Part shown: positions 33,434 through 45,464 of the stretch, in pieces
How the letters are laid out: each line of letters begins with the position of its first letter
Numbering within the stretch: the first letter of the stretch is position 1
Source: Phragmites australis
Taxonomy: Eukaryota; Streptophyta; Magnoliopsida; Poales; Poaceae
Direction: 5' to 3'
Assembly (NCBI RefSeq): GCF_958298935.1
Contig: NC_084943.1
Span: 7,326,001 to 7,390,000 of the forward strand
DNA: 64,000 nt
Notes under the pieces: model-generated
The model's database searches: none
The model's input: the letters and a program-made list of their open reading frames with translations, nothing else
Told to the model about the DNA's origin: nothing
Position numbers and translations under genes: made by a program

Positions 33434-33678
33434 GCAAGTCAGATTTGTAGCTGACACAAAATGATGAAGCTGCAGCCAATCCTTATCTCCTGCCACGGCG
33501 ATAATGTGTCCTCGTCGGTATTTCTCCCGTCATTGGAGTCCTTTCCATCCACGGTGCGTCAGAATAGATTCGGGCTGAACCAACTCCACTGCTTCAAAGT
33601 TTTTTTTCCTCAAAGTACAAGTGATAGGACTGGGATCCTCTACTTTTACATAATAAAATCATTGTGCTACAGTATTTT
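33434..33678. other. Intergenic, nothing recognised
   Basis: No supported gene or element end. The element G LTR remnant begins at the right border. Confidence 0.35.
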
Positions 33679-33825
33679 ATCTCTCTTGTTTCTGCATGTG
33701 GTTTTCAGGTGCATTGTGTTCAAGAATAGGAGAATGCCATCATATTTGTAAGAAATTTGTTTAGGTGTCTATTCGCCCCCTCCCCCTCTAGTCACTATTC
33801 TTGATTCTATAATTAATATTAGAGA
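33679..33825 (+). repeat. Element G (Ty1/copia), 5' LTR remnant
   Basis: The 147 bp are a diverged direct repeat of 52771-52915, sharing 'tctctcttg.tt.cgcatg.ggtttt' and 'aggtgcatt.tgttca..aataggaga'. Only the terminal part of the LTR is left. The rest was lost or replaced before the present flanks formed. Confidence 0.65.
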
Positions 33826-33875
33826 TAGTTTGATCACTGGTTGACTTCAACCGGTTTTGTGATCCATATGCGACA

Positions 33876-36800
33876 ATGGAGAGACATGGGTAGAGTTCTC
33901 TTTTTGAAGGTCAAGACTTTTCGTACTGGAAGTTACACATGAAGGCTTATCTTTTGAACCAATGAAGTGTAATATGGGAGATTGTGGATTTCAAATATGA
34001 GATCTCTACTGCTCATACTACTCAAGTCCAAATCAAACAATATGAAGCCAACAACAAGGCTCGAAATATATTGTTCATAAGTCTGAGTAGTAATGAGTTT
34101 GATAGAGTCCAGTACTTCTGTACTGCCTGTGAAATATGGAGTACTCTTAGTGTCGTTCATGAGAGCACTGATCAAATCAAGGCACATCGTCAAAGTGCAT
34201 ACAATCAAGAATATCAAATGTTTGTGTAAGGACCTGGAGAATCTTTGGATGCTATGATTTCTAGGTTTGATAGAATTGTTAGCAACCTCAAATCCATCGG
34301 TGTTTTGCCCTACTCTGATTATAAGAGGGCGATCAAGCTTCTTTATGCTCTTGACCGTAGCATATGGGAAGTGAAGATCTCAAGCATTGAGGAGTCATCT
34401 AGTTATGATATATTGACTTGTGATGAAATCTTCAGCAAACTCAAATCTACCGAGATAGCCAAGAAAGCTAGAATAGGCCTAGAAAACCCCTTATCCCAGA
34501 ATATGGTGTTGGTTTTAGGATCTAGTGGTGGTAGTCCTGCTGGAGTTGGCTTTTTTGCGCTAACCCTTCACCTAGTGGCTTTGCTTTGTCTTCTTTAGTT
34601 TCTATCACAGAGGAGTAGGTGGACACACTTGATGATGATGATCTTGCTTTGATCGTGAACAAGTTCACTCGCTTCTACAACAACAGATGAGACCGGAGGA
34701 GAGGTGGCTCTCTGGCTTGTTATGACTGTGGTGATACCGCTCATTTCAAGGTGGATTGCCTAAAGCTCAAGAAGAATGAAGATCGTGGCCACAACCACAA
34801 CAAGCCCAAGAAGAACAAGATGCTCTTCTTCAAGACCCATGATAAGTTGACCAAGAAAGCGACTAAGACGGCATCTCGAGCTTTCGTGGTGACACTCAGT
34901 GACGTCGACACTTTATCAAGCAAGGAGGAGAGCTTGGAGGAGGAGGAGTAGCCCATGAAGAATAACAGGAAGGCCAAGGACTTAACCGGCCTTTGCTTCA
35001 TGACGGACGACAACGACAGCGACCCCAGGCTTGATTCTTCTAAGGTATCACCTTCCTATGACCAGCTTTCTATTCAGGTTGATACCTTCAACGATGCGCT
35101 TATTAGCCAGGATTGATTTCTTAAGAAAGCGGTTTGTGAAGTCAAGGAACTCAACTGTAATCTAGAGTGTTCATTTTCTGAGCTTTAGTTACTTAGGTCT
35201 AGGTCCAAGGATGAGGAGTGTGATACGTGCCTTGTGGTTATTAGTGATCTTGCCAAGCTTCAGACTTTGCATGTTCAAGTCACCAGTCAGCTTGAGACAG
35301 TTGAGAAGAAGCTCCTTGAGGATTCTAGACCTACTCTCTTAGGTTCCTGCAAGAATTTCTTTTTGCTCTTAAAGGATGTTGATGTGAAGAGTGTGGAGAG
35401 TTTTTGATTGGAGAGTGCTGAGAGTTTTAAGTATGTGTAGCCAAATTGTTCCACCTGCATCATCCTGAAGGAGAAGCTCAGCTAGGTTAGACGACAAGTT
35501 GAGAAGCTCATGACTGAGAATGAGTGTCTCCTTTATTTTGTGAAGAAGTGCTCAGAAGGCAAGGACAAAATAGATTTGATCTTGACCAAGACCAAGGTGT
35601 ATGCAGATAAGACGAGTTTTCCTTGGGTTTGGGTTTTGAGAGGGTGGTTTACAATGGGATTAGTAAGACTGTTTTCACCTCACCTACTGCCTTAGAAGCA
35701 AAGAAGTCCAAAATCAATGCCATACTACAACCCATCAAGAAACTCACTCCACAACCTACAAAGAAGAAAGTCACACCACAACCCAAGAAACCTCCACATC
35801 CCAAGATGAGGGCCCATGTGAGAGAACCTAGAGTGACCGATAGTCAAGTTTCTGAGAGACGCTACCATTGCACCTACTACCAGAGAGGGTCACCTTGTTG
35901 GGTTTTGTTTTCACCGTAGGAGAGATGAGTGGCATGAGTGGGACTGGAGTACTCAAAACATGTATCGTCTCTCGTTTAGTGTACATGAGCATTTTTCTCA
36001 CTCTCGCACATGAGTTTCTAATGCTCTTCAGTCCTCTAAAGATGTTTCTCGGCGTGGATCTTACCACTATTTATGAGGTTTTGGTTTAAGTGTAAGAGGT
36101 TTGAACCACAGTATTTTGGCGGACCATGTTTTCCCTATCGTGACACTCGCCCTCAGCGCATTAGTGTTGATTTGCATGTACCTGTTTCTACTACTTTAAG
36201 GCGGACGACCCAGTGCTGGATTTCCAAGAGGTTTTTATCTAACCCCAGTACTAAGTTATCCACCTATTATTCTTCTCATATGTAGGTGGCAGGCAGAGGC
36301 TTAAATAACAAGTGGCTCATCAACTTCGGTTATCCACGTCACATTACTAGAGATGCATCATGGTTCTCCAGCCTCACCCCAACGAAGCAACACGAGTATA
36401 TCACATTCAAGGATGATCGGAAAGAAAGGGTGAAAGCCAAAGTTATGGTAAAGATGAATGAGAGTTTCACTCTCAAAGATGCGGATTTGGTATAGCATCT
36501 GGAATACAGCTTGCTTTCTGTATCTCAGTTGCTGGATGATGACTTGGAAGATCACTTCAAGTGCAATGCTTCTTGAGTTCTTGATTTCTCGGGCACTTTG
36601 GTTTGCCGGATTTTTCGAGTAGGGAGAGCCTTTGGAGGTGATTTTTTTTTATTCTTTTGGTTCTTCTTGATGCTTAATTGTTTAACCCTCTTTTGAGCTT
36701 TGGATGTGGCATATGAGATTATAGCACATGAGTTTTGATTTGCTTACTCGTTTGAGTGTCCTAGGCTTGATCTAAGGATTACCCAAGCTCAAGTTTGAGA

Positions 36801-38236
36801 AGAACCTTATTTGTGCTCCTTGTGACATGGTAAGATGGTTGCCGCCTCCTACCCATCAGTCAATCTGATGATGACTGAACGACTAGGAGAACTTATTTAT
36901 ATGGATACTATTGGCCCTTCCTATGTTTATTCAGTGGGTGAGAAGTGGTATGTACTTATCATTGTTGATGATTTCTCTCGTTACTCTTGGGTCTTCTTAC
37001 TTGCGAGTAATGATGAAGTGTTCTCGTACTTTCAGAGCTTAGTTTTGAGATTGTTCAAGGAACTCCCAGGTGCATTAAAGCACTTCAAAGTGATAATGAC
37101 ACCGAGTTCAAGAATCACTCTTTGATACTTTCTGCCTTGAACATGGTATTATGCATCAATTTTCTGCCCCACGCGTTCCTCAGTAGAATGACATGGTTGA
37201 AAGGAAGAATCATACATAGGTGGAGATGGCTAGAACGATGCTTGATGAGCATAGGACACCTATAAAGTTTTAGGCTGAGGCTACTAGCACCACTTGCTAT
37301 ATCTCTAATCGAATTTTCTTGCGCTCGATCTTGATTTTGACTTCTTATGAGTTGTACTTTGGGAGGAAGTCAAAGGTTTCTCACTTGAGAGTTTTTAGAT
37401 GCCGGTGCTTCATTCTAAAGCGTGGCAATCTTGACAAGTTTAAGTCGCGCTTTTCCGATGGGATTCTCTTGGGGTATTCTCTTCATGCTCATTCTTACAA
37501 GGGTTATAATCTTGACACTAACACCATCATGTAATCATATGATGTGATTTTTGATGAATCAATCTCGTGTGCTAGTTCTGTCTTCGAGTGTACAGATGAC
37601 AAAAAGATTGATGAAAGCATCTTCGTAGATGGCGACCTTCCAGCTCTCAGTGATGATGAGGATGATCCACTACTTTCTTCCATCACACTTGCTCTTAAGC
37701 TAGCTCCTACTTCTTCTACACTGACAAAGGGTCCTGCAACCTCTATTTCTACTTCAGCTACTTTTGAGTCTGCACCCGCAATGATTGAGGGGGAGGTCAT
37801 CTTGTAGCGTGAAGACCCTCAACACATTCAGTGGCGACACCCTCCATAGATGATGATCGTGACCTCAATGAAAGAGTAACGATGTCCAAATCTGCTCACT
37901 ATGCTCATTTCGTTGATTATGCTTTTGTTGCTTCTTTTGAGTCCTATGATATTGGACACGCTTTTTCTAATTCAAATTAGGTCAATGTCATGCATGAAGA
38001 ATTAGAAAACTGTAAGAAACTAAGTTTGGGTCCTTGTAGAGCCACCACCAAATGTCCACACCATATACACTAAATGGGTTTTCAAGAACAAACAAGGGGA
38101 GGATGGGTCAGTTGTTAGAAACAAAGCTAGACTTGTAGTTTAGGGTTTTACTCAAATAGAGGGGATAGACTTTAGAGAGATATTTGCACCGGTAGCTAGG
38201 CTAGAAGCTATTAGAATCCTCCTTGCATTTGTGGCA
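33876..38236 (+). pseudogene. Element G, decayed Ty1/copia gag-protease-integrase-RT (first part)
   Basis: A plausible old start is the ATG at 33876, with a stop only five codons later. The gag core reads FEGQDFSYWKLHMKAYL and then UBN2-like gag (about 33900-34490). A CCHC knuckle CYDCGDTAHFKVDC is near 34722-34760. A long coiled-coil gag extension with GLCFM..(D-rich) motifs follows, as in SIRE/Maximus-type elements. The protease near 36310 reads INFGYPRHIT instead of an intact D-S/T-G. The integrase core has YMDTIGPS and IIVDDFSRYSW (36900-36990). RT begins near 38040 (TKWVFKN) and stops at FVA at 38236, where insertion F cuts it. Many stops and frameshifts are present, so it cannot be expressed. 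It continues at 48356. Confidence 0.85.
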
Positions 38237-38624
38237 TGTGAGGAACCATCCAAATAATATTCTAATTAATCACCAGGAGAATCATTATTCATAATCACAA
38301 CCTCGATGATTAACTAGAATATCATCCCGGTAGTCCCGGCACATGTTTTGTGCCCAAGATCGGAACACATGCCTTTCCAACATATACATCACAACAAAGC
38401 TTAAGAAAGAGCGAGTAATTAATATTATATTACAAGTTCTTAAGCATGCAACAAGTTATCACAATTTACAGCAAAAGAGAGCTAGGAGGAGACTAAAACC
38501 TGTTCAACTCCTAACCAGCAAAAGGACAAAGCAACGGAAGACAAAAAGCTATACAACAAAAGGAGGATGAAGCCATATGTCCATAGGCTTCATCACAAAA
38601 GCACGACCACCCAGAGTAGGATGC
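38237..38624 (-). mobile_element. Insertion F, left part (LTR-type, split by element B)
   Basis: F begins TGTGAGGAACC at 38237 inside the copia RT codons and ends GGGACGTGACA at 48350. It is flanked by tggca (38232-38236) and cggca (48351-48355), a 5-bp duplication with one mismatch. TG..CA ends plus a 5-bp duplication indicate an LTR element. On the minus strand it starts TGTCACGTCCC. With element B removed it is about 3.3 kb, has no coding frame and no internal primer site that I could see, so a solo LTR is likely. Confidence 0.6.
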
Positions 38625-40078
38625 TGTCGGTGTATCAGGAACCGGGGTTCCCCGAATCTCGAGGCCAGCCCAGCCATCCGCCACATGGCGCCATCCCGCA
38701 GAGTCTCTCCCGGAAGGTGAGAAAGATCGAGTCCCGGGAGAGGGCGCTCTGGGCCACAGTCGGTGGCCCCCTGAGTACCCCAGTTCCCCGATGATCCACG
38801 AAATCTAAGTACCGGGAAGAAAGTGCTCGGGAGGGTGTGCGGTGACCCCCGAGCACCCTAGTCCCCCGACGACCAGGAGAGCTAAGTACCGGGAGAAACG
38901 TGCCTGGGGCCGCCGGCGGTGGCCCCTGGGCACCCGAGTATCCCGAGGACCCACCGAAGGAAGTTCCGGGAGAGAGTGCTCGGGGCTGCGTGCAGCAGCC
39001 CCCGAGCACTCGGTTCCCCGAAGATCCGTACAAGTGTGCCCGGGAGAGAGTGCTCGGTGAGGTGAACAGCACCCCCGAGCACTCGGTTCCCCGAGGACAA
39101 GAAAGGGCATTCTCGGGAGAGAGTGCTCGGGGAGGTGAACAGTACCCCCGAGCACTCGGTACCCCGATGACTCAGAAAGCCCCCTGGCAGAGGCCCCCGA
39201 GGGGCCCACTGATGAGGTGTCAGCCAGTCAAAGGCCCGATGCCGCATTTACAGAGCGTGCATGGCCTACCACCTCCAACTGCTCCCACCGCGCTCAGCAT
39301 CAATTCCTGCCACGTTCTGGCAGAGAGGCGTGGGGTTATTAATTGCACGGGTCCCATCCCATGCCATCCGGCCCGTCTCAGGATAACATCGTAAGGACCG
39401 AGGCGTTCCGTCTGCCGCACTGCTGTGGCAGGGGAACAAGACAGGGCGGGCACGCTGGGCCGCTCTGCGGCTGCCAGGTGGGCCCTCTCCACGGCGCCCG
39501 TTGCCAGGGCATTTATGGTGACGGATGACCGGGCGTGGGACGCATTTTCCACCCCAGGTCACTTCGCCCAGAGGAAATGATGACGCCCTTTCCATTTATG
39601 GTGTCTCGGAACTCGTGCCCCCCTCCCGTTCGGGGCATGTTGCTACCGGCGGGTATTTAAAGCAGCCGGCGGCACAGAAGGAAACGTCCTTGAATATATG
39701 GGAAAAACAGAGGACACACAAGCACAGCACAAGAGAAACAACGGCTGAGAAGTGAGCAGCATGAGACAGGCCGAAGAACAAAGAGCCCCAGGCTCTAAGA
39801 TAGACCAACATTCTTGTAACCAGCAACATCCTTGAGGGACTTCCTCAGGGCATTTATAGTATCCATACAGGAGTAGAGTGTTACGCCCCCGTGCGGCCCG
39901 AACCTGTCTAAATTCTGATGCATTTACTCCTTTTTGCACTAGGTCCTCTCCACCATCACCGGCCATTGCATTCATTCCCATTTATTTCTCCGACGAACAT
40001 ACTCAGGATCATCCCCCCGGCCGAATCTCTAAAAAGGGGTCTCTCGGGATCCCTGCGACTGGAGTTAATCCTCCGACA
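38625..40078 (+). repeat. Element B, 5' LTR (1454 bp)
   Basis: It begins TGTCGGTGTATCAGGAACC and ends CCGACA like element A, but is clearly diverged from A. The target duplication gatgc is perfect at 38620-38624 and 45465-45469. A looser array of about five units of 73-77 bp runs from 38823 to about 39195. Its units hold perfect GTGCTCGGGG/CCCCGAGCAC arms around 'aggtgaacagta'. A TATTTAAA box is at about 39654-39661. Confidence 0.9.
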
Positions 40079-40142
40079 GCTGGCGCGCCAGGTAAGGGGA
40101 AGCATCCCTAAATTTGTTCGTTTGTTTCCTTCTGCAGAAAAA

Positions 40143-42642
40143 ATGGCCGGTGGTCATCACCTCCAGCGTTCCGGTTCCAGCTCAAGCGGGGAAATGCAAC
40201 CCCTCACACAGGAGGCTCCAGTCGCTCCTGCGTCCCAGCAGCAGCCGCGATCTGCACGCGCGGCGCTTCCCTCCCAAGGAGACCAGGGCACAGGTCCTAG
40301 CAGGGCCGCCGCCGCCATCGCCGGTGCACCATCTGACCCCCTGCCGGTGGCCAAAACTCCAGCCGGCAGGTCCGCGTCCGGGCGGCGCCGGGCGCCGCTC
40401 TGGCGTAGGCTCGCCTTCGGTGAGGCCAGCCCAGGGAGTGCGCTGCTTGCGGCACATGCTCTCCTCAGGCATCCACCAATCCAGGCAGCTGGGGAAACCC
40501 CGGAGGACCGCTGGCTCCAGGAAGTCGCTGCCTTGGTCGGCACTGCCCGCCGTCAGGTGCTGGCCGAGAGTTCCCGCACCACCACCCAGCGTGGCACCGC
40601 TGGGACCGGCCCATCGTCAGGTGGCGTGCGCACTGGCTGGGGGGCCTCCAGGCGGAGCGCCGCCCCCCTAGCCGCTTCCGGAACCCAGGACCTCCGCTTA
40701 CACCTCATTGAGCAGAGGGGCATCGAAGACGTGCGCGTCACTCTCGAGCGCCAGCGGGAGACCCAGCAGGAGGCTGAAGCTGAGGACCAGGCTTCCTCTT
40801 TGCCGGCCTGTGACCGCCGGGGCTCCCCGGCTCACCGGCGCTCACCGCCCAAGGGTGCTGCCCGCGCCATAGGGTACAGCACCAGCTGCCGTGCCTTCAC
40901 CAGCGAGCTCCGCCGGGTCAAATGGCCCACCAAGTTCCGCCCCGAGCTGCCAGAGAAGTACGACGGGTCCATCGACCCTGTTGAGTTCCTCCAGATATAC
41001 ACCACCGCTGTCCAGGCGGCTGGCGGCCGCGAAAAGGTGATGGCTAACTACTTTCATGTTGCCTTGAGGGGCTCTGCTCGCTCCTGGCTTATGAACTTAC
41101 CCCCAGGGTCTATCAGCTCCTGGGATGATCTTTGCCACCAGTTCGTGGCTAATTTTCAGGGCACATTCACGCGCCCCGGTCTGGAATGCGACCTCCATGC
41201 CGTCAAGCAGCAGGAGGGGGAGACGCTGCGGTGCTTTATTCAGCGCTTCAGCTAGGTCCGCAACACTATCCCGCGGATAACCCCCCACGCTGTCATCGTC
41301 GCTTTCCGGCAGGGCGTCCGCGACGAGCGGATGCTCGAGAAGCTAGGCACGCACGAGGTCGAGAGCACCGCGGAGCTTTTCGCGCTGGCCAACAAGTGCG
41401 CTAAGGCGGCGGAAGCTCGGGCTTGGCACGTTCCGCGCCCTGAGCACCCCGCCACCGATCAACCAGGTTCTTCCCGCTCTGATAGGCGGGAAAAGAAAAA
41501 GAGAAGGAAGCGCGAGGCTGTCCCCGTCGAGCCGGCCCAGGGCCCGGCCCATAGGCCGGCCCAGGAGCCCGACCGCCGGCAAGCACGCCGGGCGGCCGCC
41601 GACAGACGGCCCGCGCCCGCGAGAGCCCCGACCCGGACCCCTCCTAGGGCTCCGGCTCCCGCAAGGGCTCCGGCCCCCACCCGGGCTCCCGCTCCAGCAA
41701 GGGCCCACGCTCCCGATCCACCAGACCAGATGGCATGACCTCACGGAGTGCCGCACGGTCAAGGGCCTTGTCGAGCAGCGCTAAAGAGACCGCGACGAGC
41801 TACGCAGGGGTGGCGATGATGAAGCCGCCCCCAACAACACAGAACTCGGCTTTTAGGAGCCTGAGCACACCGTTGCCTTCATCGACGGAGGCGCGTACAC
41901 GCCCTCCTCCCGCCGCAGTGTCAAAACCATGCGGCGCGAGGTGTGCTCGGTGTCCCCGAGGGAAGAGGCCATAAGGCCCCTGAAGTGGTCAGACGCTCCG
42001 ATCACGTTCAGCTTGACCGACCACCCTGCCAGTACTGCAGGCGTGGGGCGACTACCCCTGGTAGTGTCCCCCACCATCTGCAATGTGAAGGTCAGCAGAG
42101 TGTTGATCGACGGGGGAGCAGGCCTTAACCTCCTCTCCAAGGAGGCCTTCGAGAAGCTGCAGGTGCCCTCTAGGAGCCTAAAGCCGTCGCTCCCGTTTTA
42201 CGGGGTGACGCCTGGGCATTCCCTGCCCCTCGGGCAGGTCGAGTTGCCCGTGACATTCGGGAGCCGGGACAACTTCCGAACGGAGAGCGTCATCTTCGAC
42301 ATCGTGGAGCTCCCCGTCCCCTACAATGCCATCCTCGGGCGCCCGGCGCTCGCTCGGTTCATGGTGGTCACGCACTACGCGTACCTCACGGTCAAGATGC
42401 CGGGCCCAGCGGGCCCCATCTCCGTGTCCGCCGAGACCAGCAGCGCCGTCTTCTGCGCCGAGCAGTCATACTCGGCCTTGGTCTCAGCACGAGCCGAGGC
42501 CGAAGGTTGTCCAGAGGGCCCGAGACCCTCTTCATCCAAACCCCGACTCGCTGCTGACACCTCCGTTCCTACGAAGGAGGTCGTGGTGGGCGAAGATGCC
42601 TCCCAGGTCGTCCGAATCGACGGTGACCTGGGCAGCAAATAG
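40143..42642 (+). pseudogene. Element B gag-protease, several nonsense changes
   Basis: The ATG at 40143 (MAGGHHLQ) opens a frame through the N-terminus and the conserved gag domain (KYDGSIDPVEFLQIY near 40950). It stops at TAG 41253-41255, where A has CAG. The Lys/Arg and Ala-Pro-Arg tracts follow (41500-41715). The knuckle region is partly deleted near 41710-41725: the first Cys/His half seen in A is missing and the frame shifts. Further stops are TAA 41782-41784 and TAG 41854-41856, both CAG in A. The protease is open from 41929, with LIDGGAGLNLL near 42105-42136. It ends at the TAG 42640-42642 shared with A and C. Confidence 0.9.
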
Positions 42643-43665
42643 GAAAGCGTGCTTGTCACCTTCCTCCGGGCTAACGCCGACATGTTTGCATGGCAGCCGT
42701 CCGACATGCCCGGGATCCCTAGGGAGGTGATCGAGCACCACCTGGCTGTGCGCCCGGACGCACGCCCGATGAAGCAGAAGGTCCGGCGGCAGGCGCCCGA
42801 GCGCCAGGAGTTCATCCGGGAACAGGTCAGCAAGCTCCTTGATGCCGGATTTATCCGAGAGGTCCTCCACCCCGAGTGGCTGGCGAATCCAGTTATCGTC
42901 CCGAAGGCCAACGGCAAGCTCCGCATGTGCGTGGACTACACCGATCTAAACAAGGCTTGCCTCAAAGATCCTTTTCTTTTGCCCCGCATAGATCAAATTG
43001 TAGATGCGATCACGGGATGTGATCTTTTGTGTTTTTTAGATGCAAACTCTGGTTATCACCAGATTCGCATGGCCGTAGAGGATGAAGAAAAAACTGCTTT
43101 TACCACTCCGGTGGGGACTTATTGCTATGTGTCGATGCCTTTTGGTTTGCGCAATGCTGGGTCTTCTTTCTAGCGCGCTATCCGCATCACCCTTGATTCG
43201 CAGGTTGGCCACAACATCGAGGCCTATATCGACGATCTCGTGGTCAAGTCCCGAGACTGCGCCACCATGCTCAAAGACCTTGCCGAGACTTTCAACAGTC
43301 TCCACACCACCCGCCTAAAGCTCAACCCCGAGAAGTGTGTCTTTGGAGTACCCGCGGGCAAGCTCCTCGATTTCTTGGTTTCCAGCCGAGGGATCGAGGC
43401 CAATCCAGAGAAGATCCGGGCCATCGAGCAGATGCGACCTCCGGCTCGACTCAAGGAGGTTCAGCGTCTCGCCGGCTGCATGGCGGCCCTCGGGCGCTTC
43501 ATCTCCAAACTTGGGGAGCGGGGGCTCCCCTCTTCAAGCTTCTGAAGAAGACCGGTCGTTTCAACTGGACGCCGGAGGCCGAGCAGGCCTTCCGTGATCT
43601 GAAGAAGTATCTCACCTCACCACCCGTGCTGGTGACCCCGTCCGAAGGCGAGCCACTCTACCACT
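42643..43665 (+). pseudogene. Element B pol, RT only, 3' part deleted
   Basis: The RT frame follows the shared amber codon, with [12 protein letters not shown] near 42926 and YIDD near 43228. A TAG at 43171-43173 replaces a CAG in A. One base is missing near 43531, which shifts the frame at 'ERGLP'. Protein similarity stops near 43662, where the sequence jumps to the region that in A lies after the integrase stop (gggtaag..cacccaac). So RNase H, the second RNase H and the whole integrase are gone in one deletion. Confidence 0.9.
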
Positions 43666-44806
43666 AACTGGGTAAGTCACCCAACCTTGTAAAAAAAAAT
43701 TGTCAATGCATATGTATATCAATGTGCAATCCTTATGTCAAATTTCATTCTTCTGGATTCCATATGTTTAATCTGTCTGGTGAGATGCTTGATTGTGCGA
43801 CAAAAATTCGCTCTCTCATTTTCCCCGTTGATAAAAGAATCCCGATCGGTATACGCGTGGGCAGTTGCCGCTGACTTACGTCTGATGTGGTAGGCTGTGG
43901 CATTCAGTGTCGTGACAGTCCTCCGGGCACTACTGAGTCCCTGGGGTTCTCAGGTAATCCTATCGCTCGAGCCGCTCGAGTAGTCCGGAGCCTAGGCCCC
44001 AGGGGCGGGCTGTCGGTGCTCGGTCTGATCTGTCATACCCGGGCACCACCGAACCATAGGACCTCTGGGTTATGCCTCTGCCTGCTCTTGTCCGCCAGTC
44101 TGGGTATTCGAGAGGTCTCGGGTCGAAAATGAGAGCAGTCTATAATGAGTACCGCACTAACAGAGCACACTAAGCAAAGAATTTCTCTATTTTTTCTCAA
44201 GTCACAGATCGACAATCAAAAGCAAAAGCAGCTCGACCGCGAGGGCCTCAGTGCCCAGGTCGCTGCTCAGCCCTAAGGGTCCTTGGGTGATCCTACCGCT
44301 CAGGCGTGAGTGGTCGGGATCACCTGATCCCGGGCTCCTCATGCTTCCCCTGGTGCTCGGGCACCCCGGCCGTGGGAACCAAGTTCCCGGGCACCCCGAG
44401 CTCGGAGCGCATGCCCCTCCTGGATCGGTTGGTTGAAAAGCTGACAGCTGTCCGGTGAGTGGTTAAATTCAAACGAATTTACATTCAGTAATATTTTGTT
44501 CCCGAGTCGTCCTCGGGGGCCCTCGTACTCTAATCTGCTCGGTGAGATGGTCTCCTCGCGTACAAAACCTTGCCACGTGTCCACTTTTTCCTAGAACGAC
44601 AGAACGGTCCATAGAAAGGTGTACCGTACATACGGTAATGTCTGATCGAAGTCTTTCATGGTGGTCGTGGTGTTCGGTCCGCTTAAAGGGCCCCGAGCAC
44701 TACCGAGTCCCTGGGGTTCTCGGGTAATCCTATCGCTTGAGCTGCTCGAGTAGTCCGGAGCCTAGGCCCCAGGCACCACCGAACCGTGGGGACTCTTGGT
44801 CGCATT
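43666..44806 (+). other. Element B 3' untranslated region
   Basis: It corresponds to 25160-26335 of element A and keeps both CTCGAGC.GCTCGAGTAG segments (near 43966-43984 and 44738-44755). The antisense gene that follows in A is absent. Near 44800-44807 the sequence runs from the 'gactcttggtc' of the 3' region directly into the middle of the LTR. Confidence 0.8.
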
Positions 44807-45464
44807 GCTGTGGCAGGGGAACAAGACAGGGCGGGCACGCCGGGCCGCTCTACGGCTGCCCGGTGGGCCCTCTCCACGACGCCCGTTGCTAGGGTATTTA
44901 TGGTGACGGATGACCAGGCGTGGGACGCATTTTCCACCCCCGGTCACTTCACCCAGAGGAAATGATGACGCCCTTTCCATTTATGGTGTCTCGGAACTCG
45001 TGCCCCCCTCCCGTTCGGGGCACGTTGCTTCCGGTGGGTATTTAAAACAGCCGGCAGCACAGAAGGAAACATCCTTGAATATATGGGAAAAAGAGAGGAC
45101 ACACAAGCACAGCACAAGAGAAACAACGATTGAGAAGTGAGCAGCACGAGACAGGCCGAAGAACAAAGAGCCCCAGGCTCTAAGATAGACCAACATTCTT
45201 GTAACCAGCAACATCCTTGAGGGACTTCCTCAGGGCATTTATAGTATCCATACAGGAGTAGGGTGTTACGCCCCCGTGCGGCCCGAACCTGTCTAAATTT
45301 TGGTGCATTTACTCCTTTTTGCACTAGGTCCTCTCCACCACCACCGGCCATTGCATTCATTCCCATTTATTTCTCCAACAAACATACTCAGGATTATCCC
45401 CCCCGGCCGAATCTCTAAAAAGGGGTCTCTCGGGATCCCTGCGACTGGAGTTAATCCTCCGACA
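44807..45464 (+). repeat. Element B, 3' LTR, missing its first part
   Basis: It matches 39419-40078 closely, including the TATTTAAAA box near 45039, and ends CCGACA before the target duplication gatgc. About 800 bp from the LTR start, including the hairpin array, are absent. A deletion joins the untranslated region to this point, so the antisense gene and the array were lost together. Confidence 0.88.
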
